A stretch of DNA of 64,000 nt from an uncultured Campylobacter sp. (lineage in GTDB: Bacteria; Campylobacterota; Campylobacteria; Campylobacterales; Campylobacteraceae): positions 28,772 to 92,771 of the forward strand of contig CALKQT010000013.1 of NCBI GenBank assembly GCA_937990735.1, in the 5' to 3' direction. Below the pieces are notes generated by a model, which had not been told where the DNA came from, searched no databases, and worked only from the letters and a program-made list of their open reading frames with translations. This document shows, in pieces, positions 44,082-51,667 of the stretch. Both the position numbers and the translations under genes were made by a program. Within the stretch, counting starts at the first letter, position 1. Each line of letters opens with the position of its first letter.

Positions 44082-44837
44082 TTAATCATATTTATATTTT
44101 AGGTTTACCATATGGTTTAAATTTGATATATTTTTAAATGCATCATTTAGGTTAAACCCTAGTCTTAATAGCAAAATTTCAATATTTACAGTTATTGATT
44201 TTGCTTTTGTTTTTGGCGGATTATTGTGAAAGATATCATTGCGTGCCTTACGAATCATAGAAAATACATTTAAAAGACTATTTTTTGTGCCGTATTCTGG
44301 CAACTTTTGCCCCTTGTATTCGCACATGCTTGCAAAAATATCTCTGAAATCGCTCCAATTCGAGTCTATGACGTTTTGCAAATCACCTAGCGTAAATAAA
44401 TCAAGCACCTCAAAGCTATTCATTTGCTCTGTTAGATTAACCTTTTTGGTCTGCGCTATGTGGGCAGCTTGTTTTATTAGCTTCGCATTTTTTCCGTATA
44501 AAAACCAGTCGTCGGCGTTAGAATTTGAACTATAAATTTCAGATAGTACTAGTGCAACTTTAGAACGCAATGCCGTTTCAAAAATATGGATGATTAAAAA
44601 CATTTCGTGGTGCGATTTTATGCGTTTATTATAGATTGAAATGACTAAATCAAAGATGTCAACATTATTTTTGCAATATTTTTTAATAATGACGGCAGCT
44701 TCTTTGCAAGCACCCAACAAATACTTATTGTGAAGTAGTGCAATAGAATTTTTAAGTTTACCAAAGCCCGGCATTTTCGTTGCATCACAGCCCAAGTTTT
44801 CACATAGTTTTTTACAGATTACACTTTCAAGATACAT
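44082..44837 (-). CDS. HEPN-domain, Abi-like protein
   Basis: A 251-residue, AT-rich gene within the proline operon. The C-terminal third carries R199-N-D-I-F-H204 in RKARNDIFHNNP, the RxxxxH active motif of HEPN ribonucleases. The N-terminal half (FETALRSKVALVLSEIYS) resembles Abi_2/AbiD-type abortive infection proteins. HEPN toxins cut RNA after phage infection; this role is inferred. Codon usage is AT-richer than proA and proB. Two short genes lie 13 and 129 nt upstream on the same strand and might encode partners. It ends 9 nt before proA. Confidence 0.7.
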   Translation of the reverse strand: MYLESVICKKLCENLGCDATKMPGFGKLKNSIALLHNKYLLGACKEAAVIIKKYCKNNVDIFDLVISIYNKRIKSHHEMFLIIHIFETALRSKVALVLSEIYSSNSNADDWFLYGKNAKLIKQAAHIAQTKKVNLTEQMNSFEVLDLFTLGDLQNVIDSNWSDFRDIFASMCEYKGQKLPEYGTKNSLLNVFSMIRKARNDIFHNNPPKTKAKSITVNIEILLLRLGFNLNDAFKNISNLNHMVNLKYKYD

Positions 44838-44850
44838 TTATCATCTTTTG

Positions 44851-44952
44851 TTATAATAGTACCAATTTGGAGGTCTCATCGCTATGAATTAAGCGAGTAT
44901 CCGAAAGGAAAGACACTCCAAATTCTATATTTTCATTCAAAATTTCACTCAT
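44851..44952 (-). CDS. 33-residue small ORF before the HEPN gene
   Basis: Begins MSEILNENIEFGVSF and ends LVLL; acidic, with no membrane segment. The ribosome site AAGGAA lies 7 nt before the ATG. It starts 14 nt after the 47-residue ORF and ends 13 nt before the HEPN gene, so translation as part of the operon is plausible. No family recognised; it could be an antitoxin, a leader or a degraded fragment. Confidence 0.4.
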   Translation of the reverse strand: MSEILNENIEFGVSFLSDTRLIHSDETSKLVLL

Positions 44953-44966
44953 TTTGTTTCCTTGAC

Positions 44967-45110
44967 TTATAAAAAATCGCAAGCTACGCGGGCTAGTCTA
45001 GCAAAGAATATCGCCACTGCCGTACTTGTGGCAGCATTGTAAAGTATGTTTTTGTTCATTTTTTCAAAAATTTCTCCCCATAGTGTAAATTTACTATCAG
45101 CCAAACTCAT
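44967..45110 (-). CDS. 47-residue small ORF of the HEPN module
   Basis: Begins MSLADSKFTLWGEIFEKMNK and has a hydrophobic C-terminal half (STAVAIFFARLARVACDF). The ribosome site AAGGGA lies 9 nt before the ATG. Same strand and tight spacing as the next two genes. It may be a membrane peptide or an antitoxin-like partner; no family is recognised. Confidence 0.45.
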   Translation of the reverse strand: MSLADSKFTLWGEIFEKMNKNILYNAATSTAVAIFFARLARVACDFL

Positions 45111-45164
45111 GCTATAAGTCCCTTATTTAGCTATTTTTTCGGCATTACGCCCAACCTTCTCATT

Positions 45165-45464
45165 TCAATTCGCGCATAGCGCTTTTACGTAATCCGCCGG
45201 CTCATATCCGCGCAGTTCAAGAACGTCTAACTCGCCGTTTTTATCGGCGTCCGGTTCGTCAAATTTTGCCGTCCACGCCGCGCCTTGCGCTGAAAATTTA
45301 AGCTTGATATTCTTTGGGGCTACCGCTTTCTCCCGCTCGGCGCGGTTTAGCGTGCCGCCTTGATCCTCGTCGTTAGCCGCTATAAAAATTCTAGCGGGAT
45401 TTGCCTCTTTGTACGCCCACGCCGCGCCTGCCAAAAGTAGCGCAAAAAATATAATCTTTTTCAT
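45165..45464 (-). CDS. Exported EF-hand protein
   Basis: A 99-residue protein with a signal peptide (IIFFALLLAGAAWA, cut near residue 17) and two EF-hand-type loops: DEDQGGTLNRAE (about 33-44) and DADKNGELDVLE (about 72-83). The second matches the DxDxNGxxxxxE calcium loop fully. It lies between proB and the HEPN module in the same direction (47 nt after proB). Its role is unknown; calcium binding in the periplasm is a reasonable prediction. A similar pattern occurs in other Campylobacter small EF-hand proteins. Confidence 0.7.
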   Translation of the reverse strand: MKKIIFFALLLAGAAWAYKEANPARIFIAANDEDQGGTLNRAEREKAVAPKNIKLKFSAQGAAWTAKFDEPDADKNGELDVLELRGYEPADYVKALCAN

Positions 45465-45511
45465 CTACGTCCTCCGTTTAAAATTTTAAACGCGCGAACA
45501 CGGCTAAAATT

Positions 45512-46633
45512 TCATTGCAGCGCGATATTATCCGCGTGGATTGCGTCATCGTCGCTTTTGTAGCCTAAAGCTTGCTCTATCTCATCGCTTTTTACCCCCG
45601 CTATGCGCGCAAGCTCGCAGCTTGAATAGTTGCTAATACCGTGCGCTAGCAGCTTGCCGTCGGTCGCGCAGACGTTTACGATCTCGCCGCGCTCAAACTC
45701 GCCGCGCACCTCGGCAATCCCGACCGCAAGCAGGCTTTTGCCCGATTTTATCGCCTCTGCCGCCCCTGCGTCGATAATCACCGCGCCTTTGCTAATCGCG
45801 CCGTATGCGAGCCAGTATTTACGCGAGCTAAGCCGCGCCGCGCCCGCGCTAAAGAGGGTGCCTCCCTCCTCGCCCGCCGCTATTTTAAGCAAAATTCCGT
45901 CCGTACGCCCGTTTGCGATGATCAGGCTAGTGCCGATCTGATTTGCCATTTGCGCCGCCGCGATCTTGGTCGCCATGCCGCCCGTGCCGAATTTACTACC
46001 CTCGCCGCCTGCCATTTTGACGACGTGCTCGTCGATTTTTTCAATAAAGCTTAAAAGTTTTGCGTCCGCGTGCTCGCTCGGATTTTTGTCGTACAGCCCG
46101 TCAATATCGCTTAAAATCACGAGCAGATCCGCATCGATTAGCCCTGCAACGAGCGCGCTTAGCGTGTCGTTATCGCCCACTTTGAGTTCATCTGCTACGA
46201 CGGGATCGTTTTCGTTTATGATCGGTACGATGCCGCTCGAGAGCAGCTCCGCGCAGACATTTCGCACGCTAAGATAGCGCGCCCTGTCGCTAAAATCGCC
46301 TCGGCTTAACAGCAGCTGCGCGATAATGCGGTCATGCGCCCAAAACAGCCGCTCGTAAAGATGCATCAGCGCAACCTGCCCGACCGCCGCCAGAGCCTGC
46401 TTGCGGCTTAAAATTTTGGGTCTTTGCGCGATACCTAGCAGCCCCATGCCCGCGCCCACGGCGCCCGAGCTTACCAAAGCCACGCAAAAGCCCGCATCTT
46501 TTAGCTTGCAAATTTGCGCGACTAGACTTTTGATGAGTCGCTCATTTAGCGAACCGTCCGCATTGGTAAGCGTCGAAGTACCGATTTTTACGACGATACG
46601 TTTTGCGCCGCCCAGAAGCTCTTTTCTACCCAT
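45512..46633 (-). CDS. proB: Glutamate 5-kinase
   Basis: ProB phosphorylates glutamate, the first step of proline synthesis. The 373-residue enzyme has the amino-acid kinase domain (about 1-255; RIVVKIGTSTLTNADGSL, NENDPVVADELKVGDNDTLSALVA, GTGGMATKIAAAQMA) and a C-terminal PUA domain (about 270-365). Proline feedback inhibition is a known family trait. It opens the minus-strand operon that ends with proA, but four unrelated genes lie between the two. Confidence 0.95.
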   Translation of the reverse strand: MGRKELLGGAKRIVVKIGTSTLTNADGSLNERLIKSLVAQICKLKDAGFCVALVSSGAVGAGMGLLGIAQRPKILSRKQALAAVGQVALMHLYERLFWAHDRIIAQLLLSRGDFSDRARYLSVRNVCAELLSSGIVPIINENDPVVADELKVGDNDTLSALVAGLIDADLLVILSDIDGLYDKNPSEHADAKLLSFIEKIDEHVVKMAGGEGSKFGTGGMATKIAAAQMANQIGTSLIIANGRTDGILLKIAAGEEGGTLFSAGAARLSSRKYWLAYGAISKGAVIIDAGAAEAIKSGKSLLAVGIAEVRGEFERGEIVNVCATDGKLLAHGISNYSSCELARIAGVKSDEIEQALGYKSDDDAIHADNIALQ

Positions 46634-46656
46634 TTTCCGCTCCGAAATTTTTGAAA

Positions 46657-46662
46657 ATTATA
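46657..46662 (-). promoter_or_regulatory. Probable -10 box for proB operon
   Basis: On the minus strand this reads TATAAT in TTCGATATAATTTTC, 24 nt before the proB start. Confidence 0.55.
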
Positions 46663-46858
46663 TCGAAAACGGCTTATTTTAAATTTTATGTTTTGAGCTG
46701 TGCGCAGCGTACTTTTGGCTAAAATTTCTAAAACAGTTCTCTTTTTTCTAAGCATTATATTTGTGGCGCCTGCGCGCAGGTTTAAATTTAATTTGGCGTT
46801 GTCGCGCTGCGAGTTTAAATTTTAGCGGAGTAAATTTTATAGATTTGACTTTAAATTT

Positions 46859-46918
46859 AAAAGTATCGCAGGTTAAATTTAGCCCGCGATACGAAATAAG
46901 ATTTGCAAGTATTTTGAG
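46859..46918 (+). repeat. Dispersed 60-bp repeat, copy 2
   Basis: Direct repeat of 42624-42683 (52 of 60 identical). Its hairpin is GTATCGC (46863-46869) / GCGATAC (46886-46892), so changes at the stem ends keep seven base pairs in both copies. It lies about 225 nt upstream of proB and, with copy 1, brackets the entire proB-proA block. Confidence 0.7.
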
Positions 46919-47024
46919 ATGGATTTGAATGTTGTGCAGAAATTTTAAGTCAAGGCAAGACAAGTAGTCTGCCGTAGACTTAAAATTTCAAACTCATTCA
47001 AAGACACTCAAAAGACGCCGCAAA

Positions 47025-48575
47025 TTAGCCTATATTCTCTCCCGCAATCATACCAAACGTTAAGCAGTCAGCTATCGCCACGCTACCTAAGCGGCTAGCT
47101 CCGTGTACGCCGCCCGTGATCTCGCCTGCGGCAAATAGTCTAGGAATAGGCATCTCTGTTTGTAGCGAGATAACCTGGGCTTTGGTATTGATGTCGATGC
47201 CGCCCATGGTGTGGTGGAGTTTTGGAGTACCGCGCATAGCGTAGAATGGCGGTTTAGAGATATCTACGCCGTTTGTAGTGGTTTTATCCATAGGTTTGCC
47301 AAAGTCCTCGTCTTTGCCCGATTTAACGAAGCTATTATATCTCTCGACGGTCTTTTTTAACTCTGCGGCAGGGATTTTATAAAAAGCCGCTAGTTCGTCT
47401 AGGGTTTCAAATTTCTTTAGTACGCCTGATTCTAGCGGTTTAGTGTAGTGCTCAGGTATGACCATGTTTTTTACGCCATCACTATCGCAGAAGTTGATAG
47501 GATAGATATCGGCTTTTGCGTCGATTACTTTAAACATCGCTTGAGAGCGGGTGCGGCGGTCTGCTAGCTCGTTCATATAGCGTTTACCGGTTCTTGGATC
47601 TACTGAAATTCCGTAGCGGAAGCTTCCGTTTACGTTAAACATAGAGCCTACGCCAAAGCCTTTTTCATCAGGGCATGCCCATGGACCAAACTGTATCCAG
47701 CTTAGCTGCACGGGAGTTGCGCCGATTCTAAATGCCTCTTTCATAGCGCCTGCGGTTGCGCCCGGATGGTTGGTGCTATCCGTAGTAGGCAGGATTGAAG
47801 GGTCTTGAACCTGTCTAAAGAATACATCGCGGCAGAACCCGCCTGCGGCTAGTACTACGCCTTTTTTAGCTTTTATTGTCTTTTTGGTTCCTGTAGTGTT
47901 TTCGGCGTCGTCTTTTTGGCTCTTTGGATCAAATTTATAATCCTCTCTGATGATCACGCCGTCTACGCCGCCGTCCTCGCCTAGGACGAACTCGTCAAAT
48001 TTAGCTCTTTGTCTTAGCTCGCAGCCTTGTAGGTTTTTAAAGTATTCTACCATCGGCTGAACGATACCAGATCCCGAGCCGTTAGCTGTTTGAAGCGATC
48101 TAGGTACGCTGTGTCCGCCTGCGTGAGTAACTTTATCTATGTATTTAGCGCCGCATTTTAGAGTTAGTTTATATGCGTCTTGCGCGCGAGTAGCGATGGT
48201 GTCGATTAGATCTACGTGGTTTAGGCCGCGGCCGGCTTTTAGGCAGTCTTTGATAAATAGCTCGTTGCTATCTTTGATGCCTTCGGCTTTTTGTTTGTCG
48301 CTGTTTGGAACGGCAAAAATTCCGCCGTTAATAACGGAGTTGCCGCCGACGCGTCCCATCTTTTCTAGGATTAGGACTTTATTGCCTTTTTCGGCTGCTG
48401 TTATACCCGCCGCAAGTCCTGCAAAACCAGAGCCAATGATAACTACGTCCCACTCTTCGTCAAATTTGACGTCTTTTGAGCTTACCGCAGCGTTTGCGTT
48501 TATGGAGCCGAGCGCTAAAGCACCTGCGCCAACTAGGCTCATTTTGAGCAGATCACGTCTTGAAACGTTTTCCAT
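47025..48575 (-). CDS. Tat-exported flavoprotein reductase (flavocytochrome c / fumarate reductase family)
   Basis: A 516-residue FAD protein with a Tat signal (SRRDLLKMSLVGAGALALG, cut after ANA near residue 29). The FAD motif VVIIGSGFAGLAAGITAAEKG starts near 44. Catalytic features of periplasmic fumarate-type reductases are present: YMNELADRRTRSQA (proton-donating Arg region), LHHTMGGIDI and GASRLGSVAIADC near the C-terminus. There is no haem domain and no cytochrome gene beside it, so its electron donor is elsewhere. The substrate could be fumarate, methacrylate, urocanate or another enoate. A palindrome CCGTTATACGG lies in its leader. Confidence 0.85.
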   Translation of the reverse strand: MENVSRRDLLKMSLVGAGALALGSINANAAVSSKDVKFDEEWDVVIIGSGFAGLAAGITAAEKGNKVLILEKMGRVGGNSVINGGIFAVPNSDKQKAEGIKDSNELFIKDCLKAGRGLNHVDLIDTIATRAQDAYKLTLKCGAKYIDKVTHAGGHSVPRSLQTANGSGSGIVQPMVEYFKNLQGCELRQRAKFDEFVLGEDGGVDGVIIREDYKFDPKSQKDDAENTTGTKKTIKAKKGVVLAAGGFCRDVFFRQVQDPSILPTTDSTNHPGATAGAMKEAFRIGATPVQLSWIQFGPWACPDEKGFGVGSMFNVNGSFRYGISVDPRTGKRYMNELADRRTRSQAMFKVIDAKADIYPINFCDSDGVKNMVIPEHYTKPLESGVLKKFETLDELAAFYKIPAAELKKTVERYNSFVKSGKDEDFGKPMDKTTTNGVDISKPPFYAMRGTPKLHHTMGGIDINTKAQVISLQTEMPIPRLFAAGEITGGVHGASRLGSVAIADCLTFGMIAGENIG

Positions 48576-48593
48576 GATGTCTCCTTTATTTTA

Positions 48594-48604
48594 CCGTTAT
48601 ACGG
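48594..48604. promoter_or_regulatory. Palindrome in the flavoprotein leader
   Basis: CCGTTATACGG has arms CCGT/ACGG around TAT. It lies 18-29 nt upstream of the flavoprotein start and about 26 nt downstream of the -10 box, a plausible operator position. Only one copy is seen. Confidence 0.3.
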
Positions 48605-48630
48605 TTTTTCTGATGCCTAATTTTGGGAGT

Positions 48631-48636
48631 ATTATA
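48631..48636 (-). promoter_or_regulatory. Probable -10 box for the flavoprotein gene
   Basis: On the minus strand this reads TATAAT in TTGGCTATAATACTCCC, 56 nt before the start codon. The ribosome site AAAGGAGA follows. Confidence 0.6.
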
Positions 48637-48838
48637 GCCAAAGTTAAATAAAAGCAAAATAAAGTTATTTAAAAATTGTTTTTAAATTTTAAAAAACCGC
48701 CGCAGCCAAAAAGCCGCTTATCGGCTGCTTGCTAGTTCTAAATTTAGTCAAATTCTAAATTTAAATCTCTTTATAAATTTTACGTTCGCTATGAGAGCGC
48801 ACTTTGCGCCGGATAAAAGACCCGCTAAAAGCAGGCCT

Positions 48839-49666
48839 TTATCTCTCGCAAAGCTTGCCGCATGCGTCGGCGCGGCATTTGCTGCAGTGAGTCATCTGCG
48901 CCATTGAGCCGCCGATTAGCTTTCGCATACTGCGAATTTCTTCGTTAGAGGGCGATTTGATATTTGCAAAAGGGGTGCCCTGCACGGGGATCATCGCCAT
49001 ACAGTTCATGATATCGGCCTGCCACTCCTTGGCCTTTTTCGCGATTTGCGGGACGTGAGCCATATTTACGCCAGGGATTACGACCGTATTGATCTTTACG
49101 ATCATGCGGGCTTCTTTTAGCTTGCGAATCCCCTCCTCTTGGCACGCCTGAAGAATTCTAGCGCCCTCTTCGCCGCTGTAAATTCTATTTCCGTGGCGTA
49201 CCCACGCATAGACTTTGCCGCCCACATCGGGCGTTACGGCATTAACGGTTACCGTCACGTGGCTCACGCCGATGCGCACGATATCATCCACGTGCTCGGG
49301 CAGAGCTAGACCGTTTGTAGATAGGCAAAGCAGGGTGCGAGGGAAGCGGGCTTTGCATTTTTCAAAGGTCGCTAGGGTCTTATCGGCATCGCACATAGGA
49401 TCTCCGGGCCCTGCGATACCAATGACAGAGATATCTTGCCTAAATTTAAATAGATTCTCCACGTACCCTACGGCCTCATCCGGGCTCTGCACCTTTGCCG
49501 TTACGCCGGGGCGGTTTTCGTTGGCGCAGTCGTAGATGCGGTTGCAAAAATTGCATTGGATATTACAATGCGGCGCTACGGGAAGATGCACGCGCCCATA
49601 GCTCGCGGACGCTTTTTTGCTAAAGCAGGGGTGGTTGTCGAAGGAGGGTTTGGCGAAAAAATTCAT
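48839..49666 (-). CDS. nifB: NifB-family radical SAM protein
   Basis: A 275-residue protein closely resembling NifB, which builds the 8Fe-9S-C core of nitrogenase cofactors. The SAM cluster is C34-x3-C38-x2-C41 in HCNIQCNFC; NRPGV, VIGIAGPGDP, LCLSTNGLALP and VVIPGVNMAHVP follow the NifB order, and the C-terminal HCSKCRADACGK (260-271) holds the extra cluster ligands of NifB. The NifX-like domain of longer NifB is absent. The start is the ATG at 49666, overlapping the previous stop as TGATG, rather than a frame extension 18 codons upstream. No nifHDK or nifEN is in the window. Confidence 0.85.
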   Translation of the reverse strand: MNFFAKPSFDNHPCFSKKASASYGRVHLPVAPHCNIQCNFCNRIYDCANENRPGVTAKVQSPDEAVGYVENLFKFRQDISVIGIAGPGDPMCDADKTLATFEKCKARFPRTLLCLSTNGLALPEHVDDIVRIGVSHVTVTVNAVTPDVGGKVYAWVRHGNRIYSGEEGARILQACQEEGIRKLKEARMIVKINTVVIPGVNMAHVPQIAKKAKEWQADIMNCMAMIPVQGTPFANIKSPSNEEIRSMRKLIGGSMAQMTHCSKCRADACGKLCER

Positions 49667-50439
49667 CAATCTTTTTTCCTTCCGAATTTGATGGCGTCTG
49701 CGTGGCAAACGTCCATACAATCACCGCAGTTCGTGCAGTTCATCTCGTCTGGTCTCGTGCCCATTTCGCATTTGCGCAAACAGGCGTCACAGTTATCGCA
49801 GGCGCTCGTTTTATAAACGCGAAATATTGAAATTTTACGCAACAGCTCCATTATGCCGCCGCTAGGACAGGCGAAGCGACACCATAAATTTGCGACGATC
49901 AAGGACGCCGCGATAAGGCCCACGACGACGGCAGTGCGAACCGCCCAGTACCAATCGGAAAATTTAAAGGACATGATAACGGCGTTTAGGTACTCGTCGC
50001 TGGTGCGGATAGGGATCATAACGCGAGGATTGCCGTAGATAAAATACACGCCGAGACAAAGTAAAACGGCTAGAACCATGCCTATCTGCGCAAATCTAAG
50101 CTTTTTATTGCGAATTTTAAGCTTAAAAATAGCAAATTTACCTAGCATTTGATTTACGAATCCGCCCGGGCAAAGCCAGCCGCAAAACGCGCGCCCAAGG
50201 AAAATAACCAGCACGGGGATAAATAGCCAAAAGCCGAAAAACACGGTCGCGATCCGCCCCCAGCACGTGATTATCGGGCAGGATTGGCAGTTTACGAAAG
50301 GCACGATAAAAGGGCATCTAAAAATTCCGTAATAAGCCCATTGCCCGATCGCGCCGATAAAAATCAGCTGCACTAAGCGACGAATTTTAGTTAGCCTAGA
50401 GACTTTTTTCATCTTTGCCATATTTACTATACTAAACAT
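49666..50439 (-). CDS. Membrane 4Fe-4S protein (NapH/NosR/CcoG-like)
   Basis: A 257-residue protein with about five membrane segments and Fe-S motifs: CQSCPIITCWG near residue 52, GRAFCGWLCPGGF near 83, CRFACPSGG near 188 and two ferredoxin-type C-x2-C-x2-C-x3-C clusters at the C-terminus (CDNCDACLRKC, CTNCGDCMDVC). Such proteins pass electrons from quinols or flavins to periplasmic or membrane partners. It overlaps both neighbours (8 and 1 nt), so the NifB-like and binding-protein genes are coupled to it. The N-terminus is uncertain: Met codons at 1, 7 and 10 are possible. Confidence 0.85.
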   Translation of the reverse strand: MFSIVNMAKMKKVSRLTKIRRLVQLIFIGAIGQWAYYGIFRCPFIVPFVNCQSCPIITCWGRIATVFFGFWLFIPVLVIFLGRAFCGWLCPGGFVNQMLGKFAIFKLKIRNKKLRFAQIGMVLAVLLCLGVYFIYGNPRVMIPIRTSDEYLNAVIMSFKFSDWYWAVRTAVVVGLIAASLIVANLWCRFACPSGGIMELLRKISIFRVYKTSACDNCDACLRKCEMGTRPDEMNCTNCGDCMDVCHADAIKFGRKKD

Positions 50440-51292
50440 CTTTTACACCAAACCTTTCTATGAGTTCAAGCCCGCGCACCGAATGGATGGAGGTAAAGCC
50501 GTGTCGCTCGAAAATTTCCTGCCCCTCCACGGAGCAGACGAAATCCGCAAAATCATCGGCTAGCTTCTCGTCCTTTACGTATTTCATGATATTTAGCGTA
50601 AAGGTAAGCGGCCCCGGCGGGATGAGTTTCTCGTCGATAGGCATGTATTCGATTTTGTCTTTAAACCTATCGTGCGTCGTTAGGCGCTTTTCGATGATAG
50701 ACGCATCGCCCTTGCCATCTACCAGATCGCACATCATGGTAATAACGCACGCTCCGTTGGCGACCATATTTTTCATAACAGGCCCTGTGAGACCGGAATT
50801 TTTCAAAATTCCCTTTACCGGTCCGCTACCAGGAGGCGAAGCCCTTAGCGGCAGCATCACCCGCACGCCGGGTTCCGCTAGATCCTTTAGATCGCGAACG
50901 CCCGCAGGATTGCCCTTTGGCACTACTAAAACATAGTCGGTAAAACATAGCGGTCTAAAGCGAAGGCTAAGGCCAGCCTTACGCAGTTTTTGAGACAGCT
51001 CCAAAACGCGAGCGCCGAAAACCTCCGTCTTGCCTTGCAAGGCTAGCAGCGACTTTCCGAGCGCACCCGCAAAGGCGCCGGTGTACTGGATATTGTGCCC
51101 CGTTCTTGACTCATAAATGGCGTTTAGCTCGTTAAATGCTTCGGACAGTCCTCCGCACGACCAAACCTGTAGCGAATCGGGCTTAAACGGCTTGAAGCCA
51201 GCGAGCATCGTTTCCGGTCCGGCGATGGCGGCTGCCGCCAAAGCTCCTTTTAAAAAGCCGCGACGAGATTCGTCTATCTCCTTAAATTTCAT
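50432..51292 (-). CDS. Tat-exported ModA-like binding protein
   Basis: A 286-residue periplasmic binding protein with a Tat signal (ESRRGFLKGALAAAAIAGPE). The mature part resembles ModA and related oxyanion binders (SLQVWSCGGLSEAFNELN, TDYVLVVPKGNPAGVRDLKDL, GSGPVKGILKNSG). No modB or modC gene is nearby, so it may sense or deliver its ligand to an enzyme complex rather than feed an ABC importer. Tat export suggests it folds with a cofactor in the cytoplasm. It overlaps the Fe-S membrane protein gene by 8 nt. Confidence 0.8.
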   Translation of the reverse strand: MKFKEIDESRRGFLKGALAAAAIAGPETMLAGFKPFKPDSLQVWSCGGLSEAFNELNAIYESRTGHNIQYTGAFAGALGKSLLALQGKTEVFGARVLELSQKLRKAGLSLRFRPLCFTDYVLVVPKGNPAGVRDLKDLAEPGVRVMLPLRASPPGSGPVKGILKNSGLTGPVMKNMVANGACVITMMCDLVDGKGDASIIEKRLTTHDRFKDKIEYMPIDEKLIPPGPLTFTLNIMKYVKDEKLADDFADFVCSVEGQEIFERHGFTSIHSVRGLELIERFGVKDV

Positions 51293-51364
51293 GCAACCTC
51301 TCCTTTCTTTGGTTTGTTTTTAAATTTAGAAAATTTTTCATTTCAAAATTTCAAGTAAGACCTG

Positions 51365-51667
51365 CTAAAGCAGCTCGATAAACGCTTCTAACCGCGTGCG
51401 TATCTGCCCGACGTCCTGTTTTGAATAATCAGTCTCTAGCGACATATAGTTTACTCCTACTTCGCGGCTCGCCTCTTTGATCTTGTTCGTCTCGATCGCG
51501 TAGGTGTGGCAGCCGCTTAGCACGACATCGATGACGCCGTCTGCTTGATACTCGTGGATAAATTCCTTGATGATATCCGAGCGTGCGTCGTTTTGATACA
51601 TCACCGAACATGGAATTTTAAGGTAACGCTCGGCGATATTTGCGACCGGATCGCCCTTTGTTTGCAC
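51365..51667 (-). pseudogene. C-terminal fragment of a 2-hydroxyacyl-CoA dehydratase (HgdB/BcrC type)
   Basis: The open frame begins at GTG, directly after an in-frame TAA, and encodes 100 residues matching only the C-terminal quarter of the family: KGDPVANIAERYLKIPC, the helix-strand segment EYQADGVIDVVLSGCHTYAIET, and the terminal LETDYSKQDVGQIRTRLEAF. The N-terminal three quarters, with the other cluster ligands, are absent. It is joined head-on to the end of the activase gene, suggesting a deletion that removed the dehydratase start and the activase end. No ribosome site is clear. Confidence 0.75.

Larger units (their letters stand above)
46634..47024. other. 391-nt gap between proB and the flavoprotein gene
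   Basis: It holds the proB promoter and copy 2 of the 60-bp repeat. An imperfect hairpin with arms AAGTCAAGGC.. and ..GTAGACTT lies near 46947-46982. No open frame is convincing. Confidence 0.5.

Noticed and set aside
43159..44085. Plus-strand frames of 123 and 184 codons inside proA
   Set aside because: They lie wholly opposite a complete proA with intact motifs; the protein sequence is Ser/Pro-rich as expected for an antisense shadow.
45165..45464. EF-hand gene as part of the HEPN defence module
   Set aside because: It is exported and GC-richer, like the pro genes; only proximity links it to the HEPN gene.
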